Translations under genes and position numbers: made by a program
The notes under the pieces: model-generated
Databases searched by the model: none
What the model saw: the letters and a program-made list of their open reading frames with translations, nothing else
Told to the model about the DNA's origin: nothing
Shown: one piece after another, positions 1 through 9,075 of the stretch
Layout of the letters: each line of letters opens with the position of its first letter
Position numbering within the stretch: the stretch's first letter is position 1
NCBI GenBank assembly: GCA_963624975.1
Contig: CAVFRF010000100.1
Location: 1 to 52,429 of the forward strand
Length of the DNA stretch: 52,429 nt
Direction: 5' to 3'
Source: CAVLCC01 sp963624975
Lineage (GTDB): Bacteria > Actinomycetota > Coriobacteriia > Coriobacteriales > CADBOM01

Positions 1-3000
1 AAGGCCACCGTGCACCTGGAGGACGGCAGCTCCGTGGTCGTCGACACCGACACGAGCTGGCAGATCAACTGGCCCGACGGCTTGTTCGATTCTAGCGGCC
101 ACGTCAAAAACCCCGAGGGCAGCACTGTTCTTCTTAACATGGAGCTTCCCCTGAAGGAGAATTCGGCCGTTCCTGGCATCGAGAAGCAGACCGTGACGGT
201 TGAGATAACCGTCAACAGCGCCGGTGTCGTGGGTACGCCGCAGCTTTCGCCTGCCGGCGGAGTTTCAACTTACAACAAATATTCGGGCGAAACCCGCCTG
301 GACGACAATCTGGTGCTCACGGTCAACGCGAGCTGTATCACGACGGGCGCCTCCGTCAAGTACAAGGTCAAAGCCGACGACGGCACGTGGGGAGACGCGC
401 AATATGCCAACAACGGCGAGATAAGGCTCCAGGGCACGGCGAACGAAATCGTCGAGCGCGACATCGTCGTGTGGGCCGAGAAATACGTTGGCGGCACGAA
501 GCTCGAGTCGCAAGAGGTAAGCGGCACCTACTACCTGGACGACACCATCAACAAGGAAATCACCGTCAACTGCACCGACACGGGCAGCTACGATTCCACG
601 ACGCCTTGGACATCGAGCTTTACCGTGACGGGCGACCTGGACTTAAAAACCACCATCACAGCGCCCGCGCAGGATGGCCGCATTTTCTCGCACTGGGAGT
701 GGAGCGGTGCGCCCGAAGGCACCAACCTGAGTTCCAGCACGCTTACCATCCCCAAATACTCGCAAGACTTGAACGGCAAGATCACGGCGGTCTACATCCC
801 CTGCATATCCACGATCGATTTGGGTATCAACAGCCCCGTGGTTCACGAGGCCTTGGGCGAAGAGTCGAGTTCGGTGAAAATCAACGTGGGCAGCGATAAG
901 ACGGCCTACGACATTACAAGCTGCTTTAAGAACGATGCCGCGCTTACTTGGTCGCCTTTGCCCGAGAGCGACGGCACTGCCGCGCACAACACGATGTATA
1001 GCGCCTTCATTCAGTGGAAGTCGGAAACAGGCAGCGCGGAGTACGCTCTGGCAGACAACGTGAAACTGCTGCTGGACGGGCAAAGCGTCGAAGGAGCCAC
1101 TGTTTGTCAGGCAGCCAACGAGAACGGCAGCTTCCTGTGCGTGTCGTTCCCCGCAACTGGTGGCTTGAGCGCAGCCAAAGTAGCGAGCATTTCCGCTGTT
1201 GACCTGACGTACGAAGACGCCTACAGCTATCAGATCACCTCCGAGGCCGGCCGCACGGCAAGCTGGGGTTTGCCTGGCGAAGTGCAGGTCGAATATGCTT
1301 GTGGCGAAACCGGCATCGCCGACATCGAATGGAGCACGCCGCAGACGTTTAACAAGGACGATCTTTCCGCCCAAAAGCTCACGGCAACTGGCACGCTGAC
1401 CTTTGCCGATGGTGTGAACACCGACGGCGTTGCGAAAACGGTGACGGCCACCATCAACGTTGCGGCCGCCGAAACCGTGCAAGCGCCCACCGCGTCCGTT
1501 GCTTCTGGAACCTACAGGCAGGCGCAAAGCGTCGCGCTCGAATGCGCAACCCAGGGTGCCACTGTTCGCTACACCACCGACGGTACCGACCCCACCGAAG
1601 CAAGCCCGGAGTACACCGACGCGATAGGCGTTACGGCAAACACGACGATTCGCGCGCGTGCCTTCCGCGGGGCAATGGCTCCCAGCGATGTTGCTGTATT
1701 CGATTACGTTATTCAGCAGCCCGTGAGCGTGAACGGGCAGATCGTTGGCTACTACACCCCGGGCCAAACCGTAAACGTCGATGGCACGCCCACCGATGCC
1801 AAGCAGGCCTTCTTGTGCTGGTCGGAATCCGAGACGACGGGGCTTTCGCCTTTCAGCGACTACATCAAGGATGCAGCCAACGTGCATGCGAGCTTTGCCA
1901 TGCCGAACAACGCGGTGAGCCTTGTGACGCAGACTTTCGAGCGCACGAGCGATGTGACGCTTACAGTTGAGAAGCCTGTTGCGGGACAGGCGCTTGCAAC
2001 CTCTGCCACGCTTGCCTGGGGCGATGGCAACACGAAGAGCGTTGCGGTGCAGTGGACCGACGAAAGCGGGGCCGTGGTTGCGACCGCTCCCTACGGGGAG
2101 AAGCTAACCCTAACGTGCACGGTCGCGCAGGACAAGGACGCCAAGCTGGCCTTCAATTCGAATATCGCAGCCGAAAACGTGAAGGTGCTTTTCGCAGGCG
2201 ACCAGACCGTTCTTCCCACGCAAAGCGCCAGCGTGAATTCGCTGGGCAGCTTGGTGCTGAGCGCGGGCACGGTCGAGACCGACAAGGCCACCATTGAGAG
2301 CGTGGCGGGTGCGAGCATCGACGTTGCAGCTGGCACCACGGCGCAAAGCCTTATCGCCTCGCTACCCGCAAACGCAGTGGCAACTCTAACCGATGGTAGC
2401 ACGGCCATTCTGAACACGAACACCACGGCAAGCCTCGATTGGCCCGCCGGCCTTCTGAATGGAAGCGTCGTGGCAGACCCGACGAGCGACGACACGAAAT
2501 ACACGCTCGAGTTGCCGCTCGTTGCAAGCAGCGAGGTTCCAAACGTTGGCGACAACACGCTTGCCGTTACCATCCACGTGCTCGAGAAGAACGAGGTCGC
2601 CTCGCCTGTGCTCACGCCGATCTGCGCAACCTACTCGAAGTACGGCGATCTTTACAAACTAACCGCCGACCTGAAGCTCACGGTCAAAGCCGCTTGTTCC
2701 ACCGAAGAGGCCGTCATCAAGTACCAGCTTCTGCGCGACGACAGCACATGGGGAGATGTCTGCATCTACGACGATTCCGCGGGCATCGAGCTTGCAGGCG
2801 AGCAGAATGACCAGAAGATCGTCAGCCTCAAGGTGTGGGCGGAAAAGACCATTGGCGGCAAGCTCGTGCAGTCCGATTCCGAGGAAGCTATATACGTTTT
2901 GGACGACACCTTGAACAAGGAAATCACGGTGAACTGCGCCGATACCGCGCTCTACGATGCGGGCAGCACGCCGTGGAGCTCGAGCTTCACCGTAACGGGC

Positions 3001-4524
3001 GACCTGCGCGCAACCGTTACCATTACCGCGCCTGCACAGCCGGGACGCACCTTCTCGCATTGGGAGTGGGCCAGCGCACCTGCGGGCTGCGACCTTTCGC
3101 AACCCACGCTTACCCTCGAAGACTTCTCGCTCGAAATGTCGAACCAGATCAAGGCGGTTTATACCCCCGCCATCGCTTGCATCGATTTGGGCATCGATCT
3201 TCCGAAGGCACATGAAGCGCTGGCAGGCAATGCGAGACACGTGAAGGTTGGAATTGCGAATCCCGCGCAAGATGCCGCACGCACCGAAGAATTGACTGCG
3301 GCCGAAACGAGCGGCGGCGAGAACGTCACATATGCCGACGTGACGAAGTACTTCGCAGGCAACGCGCATGTCGAATGGTCGCCCGCAGCCGAATCCGACG
3401 GCACAGCTGGGCACACGACAGCCTACACCGCCACGCTGGTTATGGACGGCGATCTGCCAGAAGACGTGGCTTATGACATAACCGAAACGGTGCCGGTTTT
3501 GGTGAACGACGGGCAGACTTCGGTCGAGGGACACATCGAGATAGATGCCGATGAGACGCGCCTGGTCGTCACATTCCCCGCTACCGATGCCGGCGTGTAT
3601 AGCTCGATCGCCGATGTGGCCGATGCGACTGTGTCGCACAGCGCCGCATGCCACTACCAGGAAGCCCAGGATGCGGGCGACTTTGTGAATTGGGGATTGC
3701 CCGATCAAGTCGAAGTGACGTACGTTTGCGGAGAGACGGGAACGGCAAGCATCGATTGGGGAGAAGCCAGCGCTTTCGACGCTGCCGACTTCGACGCGCA
3801 GCAGCTCAGCATCACGGGAACACTTACCTACCCCGAAGGTGTGGACGTCTCGAAAGCTCCCACGACCATCACGGCTCGTATTAACGTTTCCGCAGCCGTT
3901 AGCGTCGCTGTGCCCACTGCCACGCCTGCTCCGGGCAAGTATTCGCAGGAACAAAGCGTGGAGCTATCTTGCGCCACCGAAGGAGCTACGATTCGCTACA
4001 CGCTAAACGGCGAGGATCCAACCGAAAGCTCCGCGGAATACACGGGCGAGCCGCTGATCATCAGCGAAACGACAACGCTTAGGGTGCGCGCGTATGTAAA
4101 CGGCCTCAAGCCTAGCTCTGTGGCACAGTTCACCTACACTATCGGTGCCGATGACGACAAAACCTATTCCGTCACCTTCGATTCTGCCGGTGGAAGCGCT
4201 GTTGCCAGCGCAACCGTGCACGAGGGCGACACGCTCATGCGTCCAGAAGACCCTGTGCGCGAGGGCTACACTTTCGTTTGCTGGGAGCTTGATGGTGTGG
4301 AGTACGACTTCAGCACGCCTGTGACGCGCGATATCACGCTGGTTGCAAAATGGCAGAGTGCTGCAGGCGGTGCCGATGGCGACTCTTCTGGGAGCGCAGG
4401 CACGACGCTTCCCGCGACTGGAGATGATGCGCAGATGCTGTTCGCGGTCGCGACGCTCGTGGGCTTGCTTGGTGCAGGTGCCTTGTTCGCGGGTATCGCG
4501 TTGCGTCGCCGCGCTAGGCAGTAG
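1..4524 (+). CDS. LPXTG-anchored repeat surface protein, 3' part
   Basis: The reading frame is open at the left edge of the window, so the true start lies upstream. At least 1507 residues are visible. The protein is built from large repeats. A block of about 790 residues, starting at nt 4, recurs from about nt 2380 with clear but divergent similarity (for example NKEITVNC at nt 551 and again at nt 2914). Each block ends in a chitobiase/hexosaminidase C-terminal-like domain (about nt 1480-1715 and 3900-4142). An InlB B-repeat/Listeria-Bacteroides-type domain follows at about nt 4165-4350, with a GYTFVCWELDG core. The C-terminus is a sortase signal: LPATGDD, a hydrophobic helix, then RRRARQ. 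It is therefore expected to be exported and covalently attached to peptidoglycan. Adhesion or matrix binding is the usual role of such proteins, but nothing here shows a ligand. No sortase gene is in view. Confidence 0.9.
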   Translation, partial: KATVHLEDGSSVVVDTDTSWQINWPDGLFDSSGHVKNPEGSTVLLNMELPLKENSAVPGIEKQTVTVEITVNSAGVVGTPQLSPAGGVSTYNKYSGETRLDDNLVLTVNASCITTGASVKYKVKADDGTWGDAQYANNGEIRLQGTANEIVERDIVVWAEKYVGGTKLESQEVSGTYYLDDTINKEITVNCTDTGSYDSTTPWTSSFTVTGDLDLKTTITAPAQDGRIFSHWEWSGAPEGTNLSSSTLTIPKYSQDLNGKITAVYIPCISTIDLGINSPVVHEALGEESSSVKINVGSDKTAYDITSCFKNDAALTWSPLPESDGTAAHNTMYSAFIQWKSETGSAEYALADNVKLLLDGQSVEGATVCQAANENGSFLCVSFPATGGLSAAKVASISAVDLTYEDAYSYQITSEAGRTASWGLPGEVQVEYACGETGIADIEWSTPQTFNKDDLSAQKLTATGTLTFADGVNTDGVAKTVTATINVAAAETVQAPTASVASGTYRQAQSVALECATQGATVRYTTDGTDPTEASPEYTDAIGVTANTTIRARAFRGAMAPSDVAVFDYVIQQPVSVNGQIVGYYTPGQTVNVDGTPTDAKQAFLCWSESETTGLSPFSDYIKDAANVHASFAMPNNAVSLVTQTFERTSDVTLTVEKPVAGQALATSATLAWGDGNTKSVAVQWTDESGAVVATAPYGEKLTLTCTVAQDKDAKLAFNSNIAAENVKVLFAGDQTVLPTQSASVNSLGSLVLSAGTVETDKATIESVAGASIDVAAGTTAQSLIASLPANAVATLTDGSTAILNTNTTASLDWPAGLLNGSVVADPTSDDTKYTLELPLVASSEVPNVGDNTLAVTIHVLEKNEVASPVLTPICATYSKYGDLYKLTADLKLTVKAACSTEEAVIKYQLLRDDSTWGDVCIYDDSAGIELAGEQNDQKIVSLKVWAEKTIGGKLVQSDSEEAIYVLDDTLNKEITVNCADTALYDAGSTPWSSSFTVTGDLRATVTITAPAQPGRTFSHWEWASAPAGCDLSQPTLTLEDFSLEMSNQIKAVYTPAIACIDLGIDLPKAHEALAGNARHVKVGIANPAQDAARTEELTAAETSGGENVTYADVTKYFAGNAHVEWSPAAESDGTAGHTTAYTATLVMDGDLPEDVAYDITETVPVLVNDGQTSVEGHIEIDADETRLVVTFPATDAGVYSSIADVADATVSHSAACHYQEAQDAGDFVNWGLPDQVEVTYVCGETGTASIDWGEASAFDAADFDAQQLSITGTLTYPEGVDVSKAPTTITARINVSAAVSVAVPTATPAPGKYSQEQSVELSCATEGATIRYTLNGEDPTESSAEYTGEPLIISETTTLRVRAYVNGLKPSSVAQFTYTIGADDDKTYSVTFDSAGGSAVASATVHEGDTLMRPEDPVREGYTFVCWELDGVEYDFSTPVTRDITLVAKWQSAAGGADGDSSGSAGTTLPATGDDAQMLFAVATLVGLLGAGALFAGIALRRRARQ

Positions 4525-4638
4525 CGAGGTAGCGGCGGGCGGCGAGCAAAGCACATTTTGCTAGCACGCAAGCTCGGCCGCCGCCGCGTATGTTTCGAAT
4601 GTCTGCCCGCTTGCGCGGCATACACGGCGGCTGTGTCC

Positions 4639-4672
4639 GTCCGCCCGCTCGCGTTTGCGCGCGCGGGCGGAC
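4639..4672. terminator. GC-rich hairpin between convergent genes
   Basis: A perfect 10-bp stem, GTCCGCCCGC with GCGGGCGGAC, encloses a 14-nt loop that can itself pair (CGCG with CGCG). It lies between the stop of the LPXTG protein gene and the stop of the leftward Lic-like gene. It lacks a long U-tract on either strand, so it may be a bidirectional but weak intrinsic terminator. Confidence 0.5.
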
Positions 4673-4679
4673 TAGCGGG

Positions 4680-7322
4680 CTAGTACCTGTACGCGGGGTC
4701 GGCCTCCTGCAGCTCGGCGAAGGAGTCGATTTCGATGATGTGCGACGGGTCGCACTCGCGCACGTGCACGTCGTAGCCCTCGGGGGTCACGCGCAGCGGC
4801 ACGTCGTCCCAGAAGATCTGCCGGTTCTCCTCCGACGACTCGAACACGCGCGGCAGGTCCTCGGCGAGGCGCGCTCCGTCCTCGGCCGTCCAGTACGACA
4901 GGCCCACCATCTGCCAGCAGGGCGCGTCCTTGCCCTTGGCGATGGTGCAGATCTTGCCGTTCTCGTCGGCATCGAAGTACCAGTCGTCGGTGCGCTCCAC
5001 CGGAAACGCCAGGTAGCTCGACTCGTACTGGTACTTGGTCACGTAGCTGGGGTCGGTGAGGTAGAGGTCGCTCTCGAACGCATAGGCGTTCTTGAAGAAG
5101 TCCTTGGCGGCCACTGCCGACGAGATGTTGTTGGTCTCGTTGTAGATAGGGTTGTCGATGAAGCGGATCTGCGGGTAGTCGTGCAGCAGCACGTCGAATT
5201 CCCCGGCAAGGTAGCCTCGCACGATGTAGATTTCGTCGATGCCGGCGGCGATCACGGCATCGAGCAGGCGCTCGATGAAGCGGCGGCCGTGCACGCGCAC
5301 CAGCGGCTTGGGGGTGTTCACGGTGATGGGGAGCATGCGGCTGCCCTTGCCCGCTGCGAAGAACACCGCGCGCTTGGCATGGTAGGGTTCGAGTGCCATG
5401 TATCCCGCCGTGGTGATGGCCCCGTCGTGTACCAGCCCTTCTTGCTCGAACGATGCCACCAGCGATGCGTCTGCATCGGCCGTGCGGCCGGCTTCGACGG
5501 CCACCAGCGCGTCGAACTCCGCACGCGAAAGCGGCCTCTGGTCGGCGATGCCCTGTTCGATCAGTTGCCGGGCGTATCTGCCGTATTCCTTTGCGGACTT
5601 GTACCACACTCGCGTCCACTTGCCCACAGGCGAGCCCTTGCTCTCCTTGAACAACGCCCACACGTACCAGTACCAGCCCACAACCGCCACGCAGATCATG
5701 CAGTGCAGCTGCTCCTCCTTGGTGGCGGGTCGACCGAAGTAGTAGGGCAGAACCTCCAGCGCGCGCTCGACGCTGTAGCCCGAACCCTGCGCGATGAAGT
5801 TGCCGAAGTCGCAGCCGTAGTCGCCCATGGCCGCGTACTCCCAGTCGATGAGGTCCATCTGATCGCCGTGCACCAGGAAGTTGGGCCCGTAGAAGTCGTT
5901 GTGGCACAGCACCGGATTGCCCGCGCCAGCCCGCATGATATCCACCAGCTCGCCGATACGCCTCGACAGCTCCTCGAAGTCGCTCGGCAGCGGCCAGCCA
6001 TCTTGCTTGAGCAGCTTGGCGATGCCGATGCCCTCGTCGTAGAAGTCGAACTTCCAAGGCGAGACGGCGCCGCTCGTGTGCAGCTTGCGGGCGATGCCCA
6101 GCGCGCGCTTCACCTGATTCTCGTCGGAGTAGTCCAGCTCGGTGCAGTCGTCGATGAACTTGCTGAGCTTCCACCCCGACTCGGGGTCCTCGTAGATGTA
6201 GGTCGAATCCAGACCCAGCTCCGAGGCCGTGCGAAGAGCAAAGGTTTCGGACTCGCGGCTCACAATCTCGTCGGTGCCGGCGCCCGGGTGGCGGTAGACG
6301 TAGTTGCGCCCATCGCACGAGAAGCGCACCGACAGGTTGGTAAGCCCGGAGTCGATCGGGTGCACGTCGCGGATGTCGTCGCGGTGGCACTCCAGCACGC
6401 GGCAGATGTTGTCCAGAATTGCCGAGTCCACGTTCTCCATGAAGTCGGCGTCGAAGGTGCTGAGGTCGGAGAGCTGGTGAAACTCGTGGATGGAAGAGGC
6501 ATCGACCCTGCGGGCGCGCATCTTCAGCTCGCCCAGATGCTCGACGAAGATCGACTCCCACAGCTTGCCGTAGGTCTCCGGCAGCTCGTACTCGTCCTCC
6601 AGGATATGGCTGTACTTCGAAGCGAACTCGTCGTCGAAGTAGGCCGGGCCGTTCATGCGCCAGGCCATGCCCTCCTCGTCGGCCACGCCCAAGATGCGGT
6701 TCTGCACGCCAAGCTCGAAGGCCATCTTGGCATCGGTCTCGCCTCCGCAGGTGTACGAGGTCACGCAGTTGGAGCGGTACTCGTAGGTGTTGAAGAGGTT
6801 CTGCTCGTAGTACTGGTCCGACGAGCACACGTAGGTGCGTCCGAGGTGCTCGCGCGCCGCAAAGAGCGAGGCGTGGTTGTTGCGCACGGCGTACTCGCGC
6901 GTCTCGATGATGTGCACGCCGAGCTTGTCCTCCAGGTAGTAGAAGCTCTCCTTCATGGGGCCCACAACGAGGTAGACCTCCTCGATGCCGGACTCGTGGA
7001 GCTGGCGGATCAGGCGTTCTACCAGCACTTCGCCCCTCACGCGGAAGAGCGCTTTGGGACGCTCGAACGAAAGCGGGGCCAAACGTCGGCCCATGCCGGC
7101 GGCCAGGATCACCGCGTTGCGCACCCGGTAGGGCTCGAGAGCCTTCAATCCTTTCGGGGTTACCGTGAAGTCCCTCTTCAGAAGTCCCAGCTCGCACAGG
7201 TTGTGAAACCCGCTGTTGGCCGATCCCAGCGAAACGCCGGACAGCTGCGCAATTTCGCGCTGGTTCTTGGCGGTCGAGGTTGCAAGTGCTGCAAGCACGC
7301 TGAATTGAAGGCTGGTTAGCAT
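4680..7322 (-). CDS. LicC-LicA-LicC-like fusion: cytidylyltransferase / choline kinase / cytidylyltransferase
   Basis: 880 residues, with a good ribosome site (AAGGAG, 7 nt) before the ATG. Domain order: a winged-helix segment (about 1-65), nucleotidyltransferase 1 (about 68-290; AVILAAGMGRR, then RPKAL), a choline/ethanolamine-kinase-type phosphotransferase (about 320-590; HNDFYGPNF at 474-482 and LIDWEYA at 491-497), a degenerate second winged-helix-like segment (about 597-648), and nucleotidyltransferase 2 (about 651-880; FFAAGKGSRM, then NTPKPL). In Haemophilus and Streptococcus, LicA phosphorylates choline and LicC makes CDP-choline for decorating surface glycopolymers. Here both activities would sit in one cytoplasmic protein. 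The two segments joining winged helix to transferase resemble each other (KALEPYRVRNAVILAAG and MALEPYHAKRAVFFAAG), which points to an internal duplication. The substrate could be another amino-alcohol. LicB and LicD are not in the window. The gene lies 75 bp downstream of the amidohydrolase gene and may share its promoter. Confidence 0.85.
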   Translation of the reverse strand: MLTSLQFSVLAALATSTAKNQREIAQLSGVSLGSANSGFHNLCELGLLKRDFTVTPKGLKALEPYRVRNAVILAAGMGRRLAPLSFERPKALFRVRGEVLVERLIRQLHESGIEEVYLVVGPMKESFYYLEDKLGVHIIETREYAVRNNHASLFAAREHLGRTYVCSSDQYYEQNLFNTYEYRSNCVTSYTCGGETDAKMAFELGVQNRILGVADEEGMAWRMNGPAYFDDEFASKYSHILEDEYELPETYGKLWESIFVEHLGELKMRARRVDASSIHEFHQLSDLSTFDADFMENVDSAILDNICRVLECHRDDIRDVHPIDSGLTNLSVRFSCDGRNYVYRHPGAGTDEIVSRESETFALRTASELGLDSTYIYEDPESGWKLSKFIDDCTELDYSDENQVKRALGIARKLHTSGAVSPWKFDFYDEGIGIAKLLKQDGWPLPSDFEELSRRIGELVDIMRAGAGNPVLCHNDFYGPNFLVHGDQMDLIDWEYAAMGDYGCDFGNFIAQGSGYSVERALEVLPYYFGRPATKEEQLHCMICVAVVGWYWYVWALFKESKGSPVGKWTRVWYKSAKEYGRYARQLIEQGIADQRPLSRAEFDALVAVEAGRTADADASLVASFEQEGLVHDGAITTAGYMALEPYHAKRAVFFAAGKGSRMLPITVNTPKPLVRVHGRRFIERLLDAVIAAGIDEIYIVRGYLAGEFDVLLHDYPQIRFIDNPIYNETNNISSAVAAKDFFKNAYAFESDLYLTDPSYVTKYQYESSYLAFPVERTDDWYFDADENGKICTIAKGKDAPCWQMVGLSYWTAEDGARLAEDLPRVFESSEENRQIFWDDVPLRVTPEGYDVHVRECDPSHIIEIDSFAELQEADPAYRY

Positions 7323-7397
7323 CGATTGCTCCTTGGTATTCGTCGCTTCGTCCTTGAGCTGCCGGGGCCGGCTGCCGGGCGCTGTCGAATTGCGCCG

Positions 7398-8963
7398 CTA
7401 GCAGTTGCCCTTGCCGAAGATGCCGCGCCTCACCGCGGCGCCCACGCCCTGGCTCTGCGGCTGGTAGGGCTTGCCCGCGAGGATCAGCCCCTCCACGCTC
7501 AGACTCCCCAGCTCGCTTGTGGGAGTGTCGTAGGGGTTGCCCGAAAGCACGGCCATGTCGGCCAGCTTGCCCACCTCGAGCGAGCCGCGCTCTCCCTCGT
7601 CGAACGTGGTCCACGCTCCGTTGTAGGTGCACATGCGCAGCGCCTCGCGGATGGTGAGCGACTGCGCCGGGTTGCTGTGGTTGCAGGCCCGCTCCATCCA
7701 CAAGATCGGGTCGGGGTCGGTGCAGGGCGCGTCGGAACCCGCCGACAGCACGATGCCCGCGTCCCAGAAGTCGCGCAGCGGGTTGAGCCTCGACGCGCGC
7801 TCGGACCCCAGAATCTGCTCGAGATAGGAGTCGGGCTCTTGCGGCCAGCCGATGAACGATGTTTGCATGGGGAACTGGATGCCGTACTCGGCGCAGATGC
7901 GCGTGCCCTCCGCCGTGGGCAGGCAGTCGTGGATGATGCCGTGGCGATGGTCGTCGCGCGGGAAGTCGTCGAGCGCGGCCTTGAGGCAACGCGCGGCCTG
8001 GTCGAACGCCGCGTCGCCGATGGCGTGCACCTCGATCTGCAGTCCGGCGCGGTTGGCGGCGCAACAGAACTCGGTGACCTTCTCGTCGGTGTAGTAGAGC
8101 ACCCCGCGGTCGTCAGTGCCCAGGTACGGCTCGATGAGCGCGGCGTCGGCGGATCCGAAGCAGCCGTCAAGCGCGCACTCGAAGCATCCGCCGATGCGCG
8201 GCAGCTTGCGCTTGGTGGCTACGCTCACGTCCATCGATTGCGGAAACACGCGGATCTGGAAGCCGTTCTGCGCGCTCTTGGCCAGCCATTTCTCCAGCGA
8301 GATGTCCAGGTTGCCGGTAAAGCCCACGCCCGACACAGTATGAACCATGCCGATGCCCTTGCTTGCGAGATAGTCCATCGCGCGCTGCATGTTGCCCACC
8401 AGCTCGGGGATCGAAAGCGATCCGGTGATGAAGTCGGACACCGCGAAGAACGCCTCCTGGTTCATCTCGCCCGACTCGGGATGGTAGCCGCGAAGCTTGC
8501 TCACCTTGGCCTCGACCTTGGCCAGCAGCGCGGAGTTCACCACGCATGCGTGCCCGTCGTACTTCACCAGCATGAGCGGGCGGTCGGGGCACACCTCGTC
8601 GAGTTCCGAGCGCGACACCAGTCTGCCGTCGCTCACCGAGTAGGGCGATGCGCCGAACGCGATGAGCGTCTTGGCCTCGGAGCGGCCCACGAAGTCGCGC
8701 ACCATCTCGCATATCTCGGCGTTGCTGCGGGCCGACATCACGTTCAGCCCCGCGTTGAACGTGGCGAAGCTCGCGAGATGCTCGTGCGTGTCCACGAAGC
8801 TCGGGCACAGCGCCTTGCTTCCAAGATCCACGCGCTCGGCCTCCGCGTACTTCTCGGGCAGGCTGTTGCCCGCAAAAACTATGCGTCCCCCGTTCTCGAC
8901 GAGGTAGCGCACCACCGAATCGTTCTTGTCCACCGTGAGAATCGTGCCTTCGTAGACTTTCAC
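7398..8963 (-). CDS. YtcJ-like metal-dependent amidohydrolase (Amidohydro_3)
   Basis: 521 residues from a GTG start preceded by AAGGAG at 7-8 nt. The start is also supported by the typical MKVYEGTILTVD beginning of the family. Visible family motifs are the metal-binding HxH in FVDTHEHL (about residue 60), HAIGDAAFD (residues from about 310), a downstream histidine in HGIIHD, and GSDAPCTDPDP near the C-terminus, followed by the composite-domain return KLADMAVLSGNP. Proteins of this group hydrolyse C-N bonds in small molecules or N-acyl amides, and substrate cannot be read from sequence. It is probably cytoplasmic, because no signal peptide is seen. It is the first gene after a good promoter at 9019-9047 and may be co-transcribed with the downstream Lic-like fusion. 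Any functional link between the two is unproven. Confidence 0.85.
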   Translation of the reverse strand: MKVYEGTILTVDKNDSVVRYLVENGGRIVFAGNSLPEKYAEAERVDLGSKALCPSFVDTHEHLASFATFNAGLNVMSARSNAEICEMVRDFVGRSEAKTLIAFGASPYSVSDGRLVSRSELDEVCPDRPLMLVKYDGHACVVNSALLAKVEAKVSKLRGYHPESGEMNQEAFFAVSDFITGSLSIPELVGNMQRAMDYLASKGIGMVHTVSGVGFTGNLDISLEKWLAKSAQNGFQIRVFPQSMDVSVATKRKLPRIGGCFECALDGCFGSADAALIEPYLGTDDRGVLYYTDEKVTEFCCAANRAGLQIEVHAIGDAAFDQAARCLKAALDDFPRDDHRHGIIHDCLPTAEGTRICAEYGIQFPMQTSFIGWPQEPDSYLEQILGSERASRLNPLRDFWDAGIVLSAGSDAPCTDPDPILWMERACNHSNPAQSLTIREALRMCTYNGAWTTFDEGERGSLEVGKLADMAVLSGNPYDTPTSELGSLSVEGLILAGKPYQPQSQGVGAAVRRGIFGKGNC

Positions 8964-9018
8964 GTCTGCATCTCCTTGTTGCCATCCGTCAGATTGAAAA
9001 TTCGTTTAACGTTCAGCA

Positions 9019-9047
9019 ATTATAGAACTGCAATTCCTAGTGAACAA
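9019..9047 (-). promoter_or_regulatory. Predicted sigma-70 promoter for the amidohydrolase (and Lic-like) genes
   Basis: On the minus strand, TTGTTC (9047-9042) and a perfect TATAAT (9024-9019) are separated by 17 bp. They lie about 55 bp upstream of the GTG start of the amidohydrolase. Confidence 0.65.
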
Positions 9048-9075
9048 GAGGGGAGAATCCGCATCGTTCAGACGA

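Noticed and set aside
4672..8064. Minus-strand open frame of more than 1100 codons overlapping the Lic-like and amidohydrolase genes in another frame
   Set aside because: Arg/Ala/Pro-rich shadow of high-GC codon usage with no domains. The overlapping genes have clear motifs and ribosome sites.
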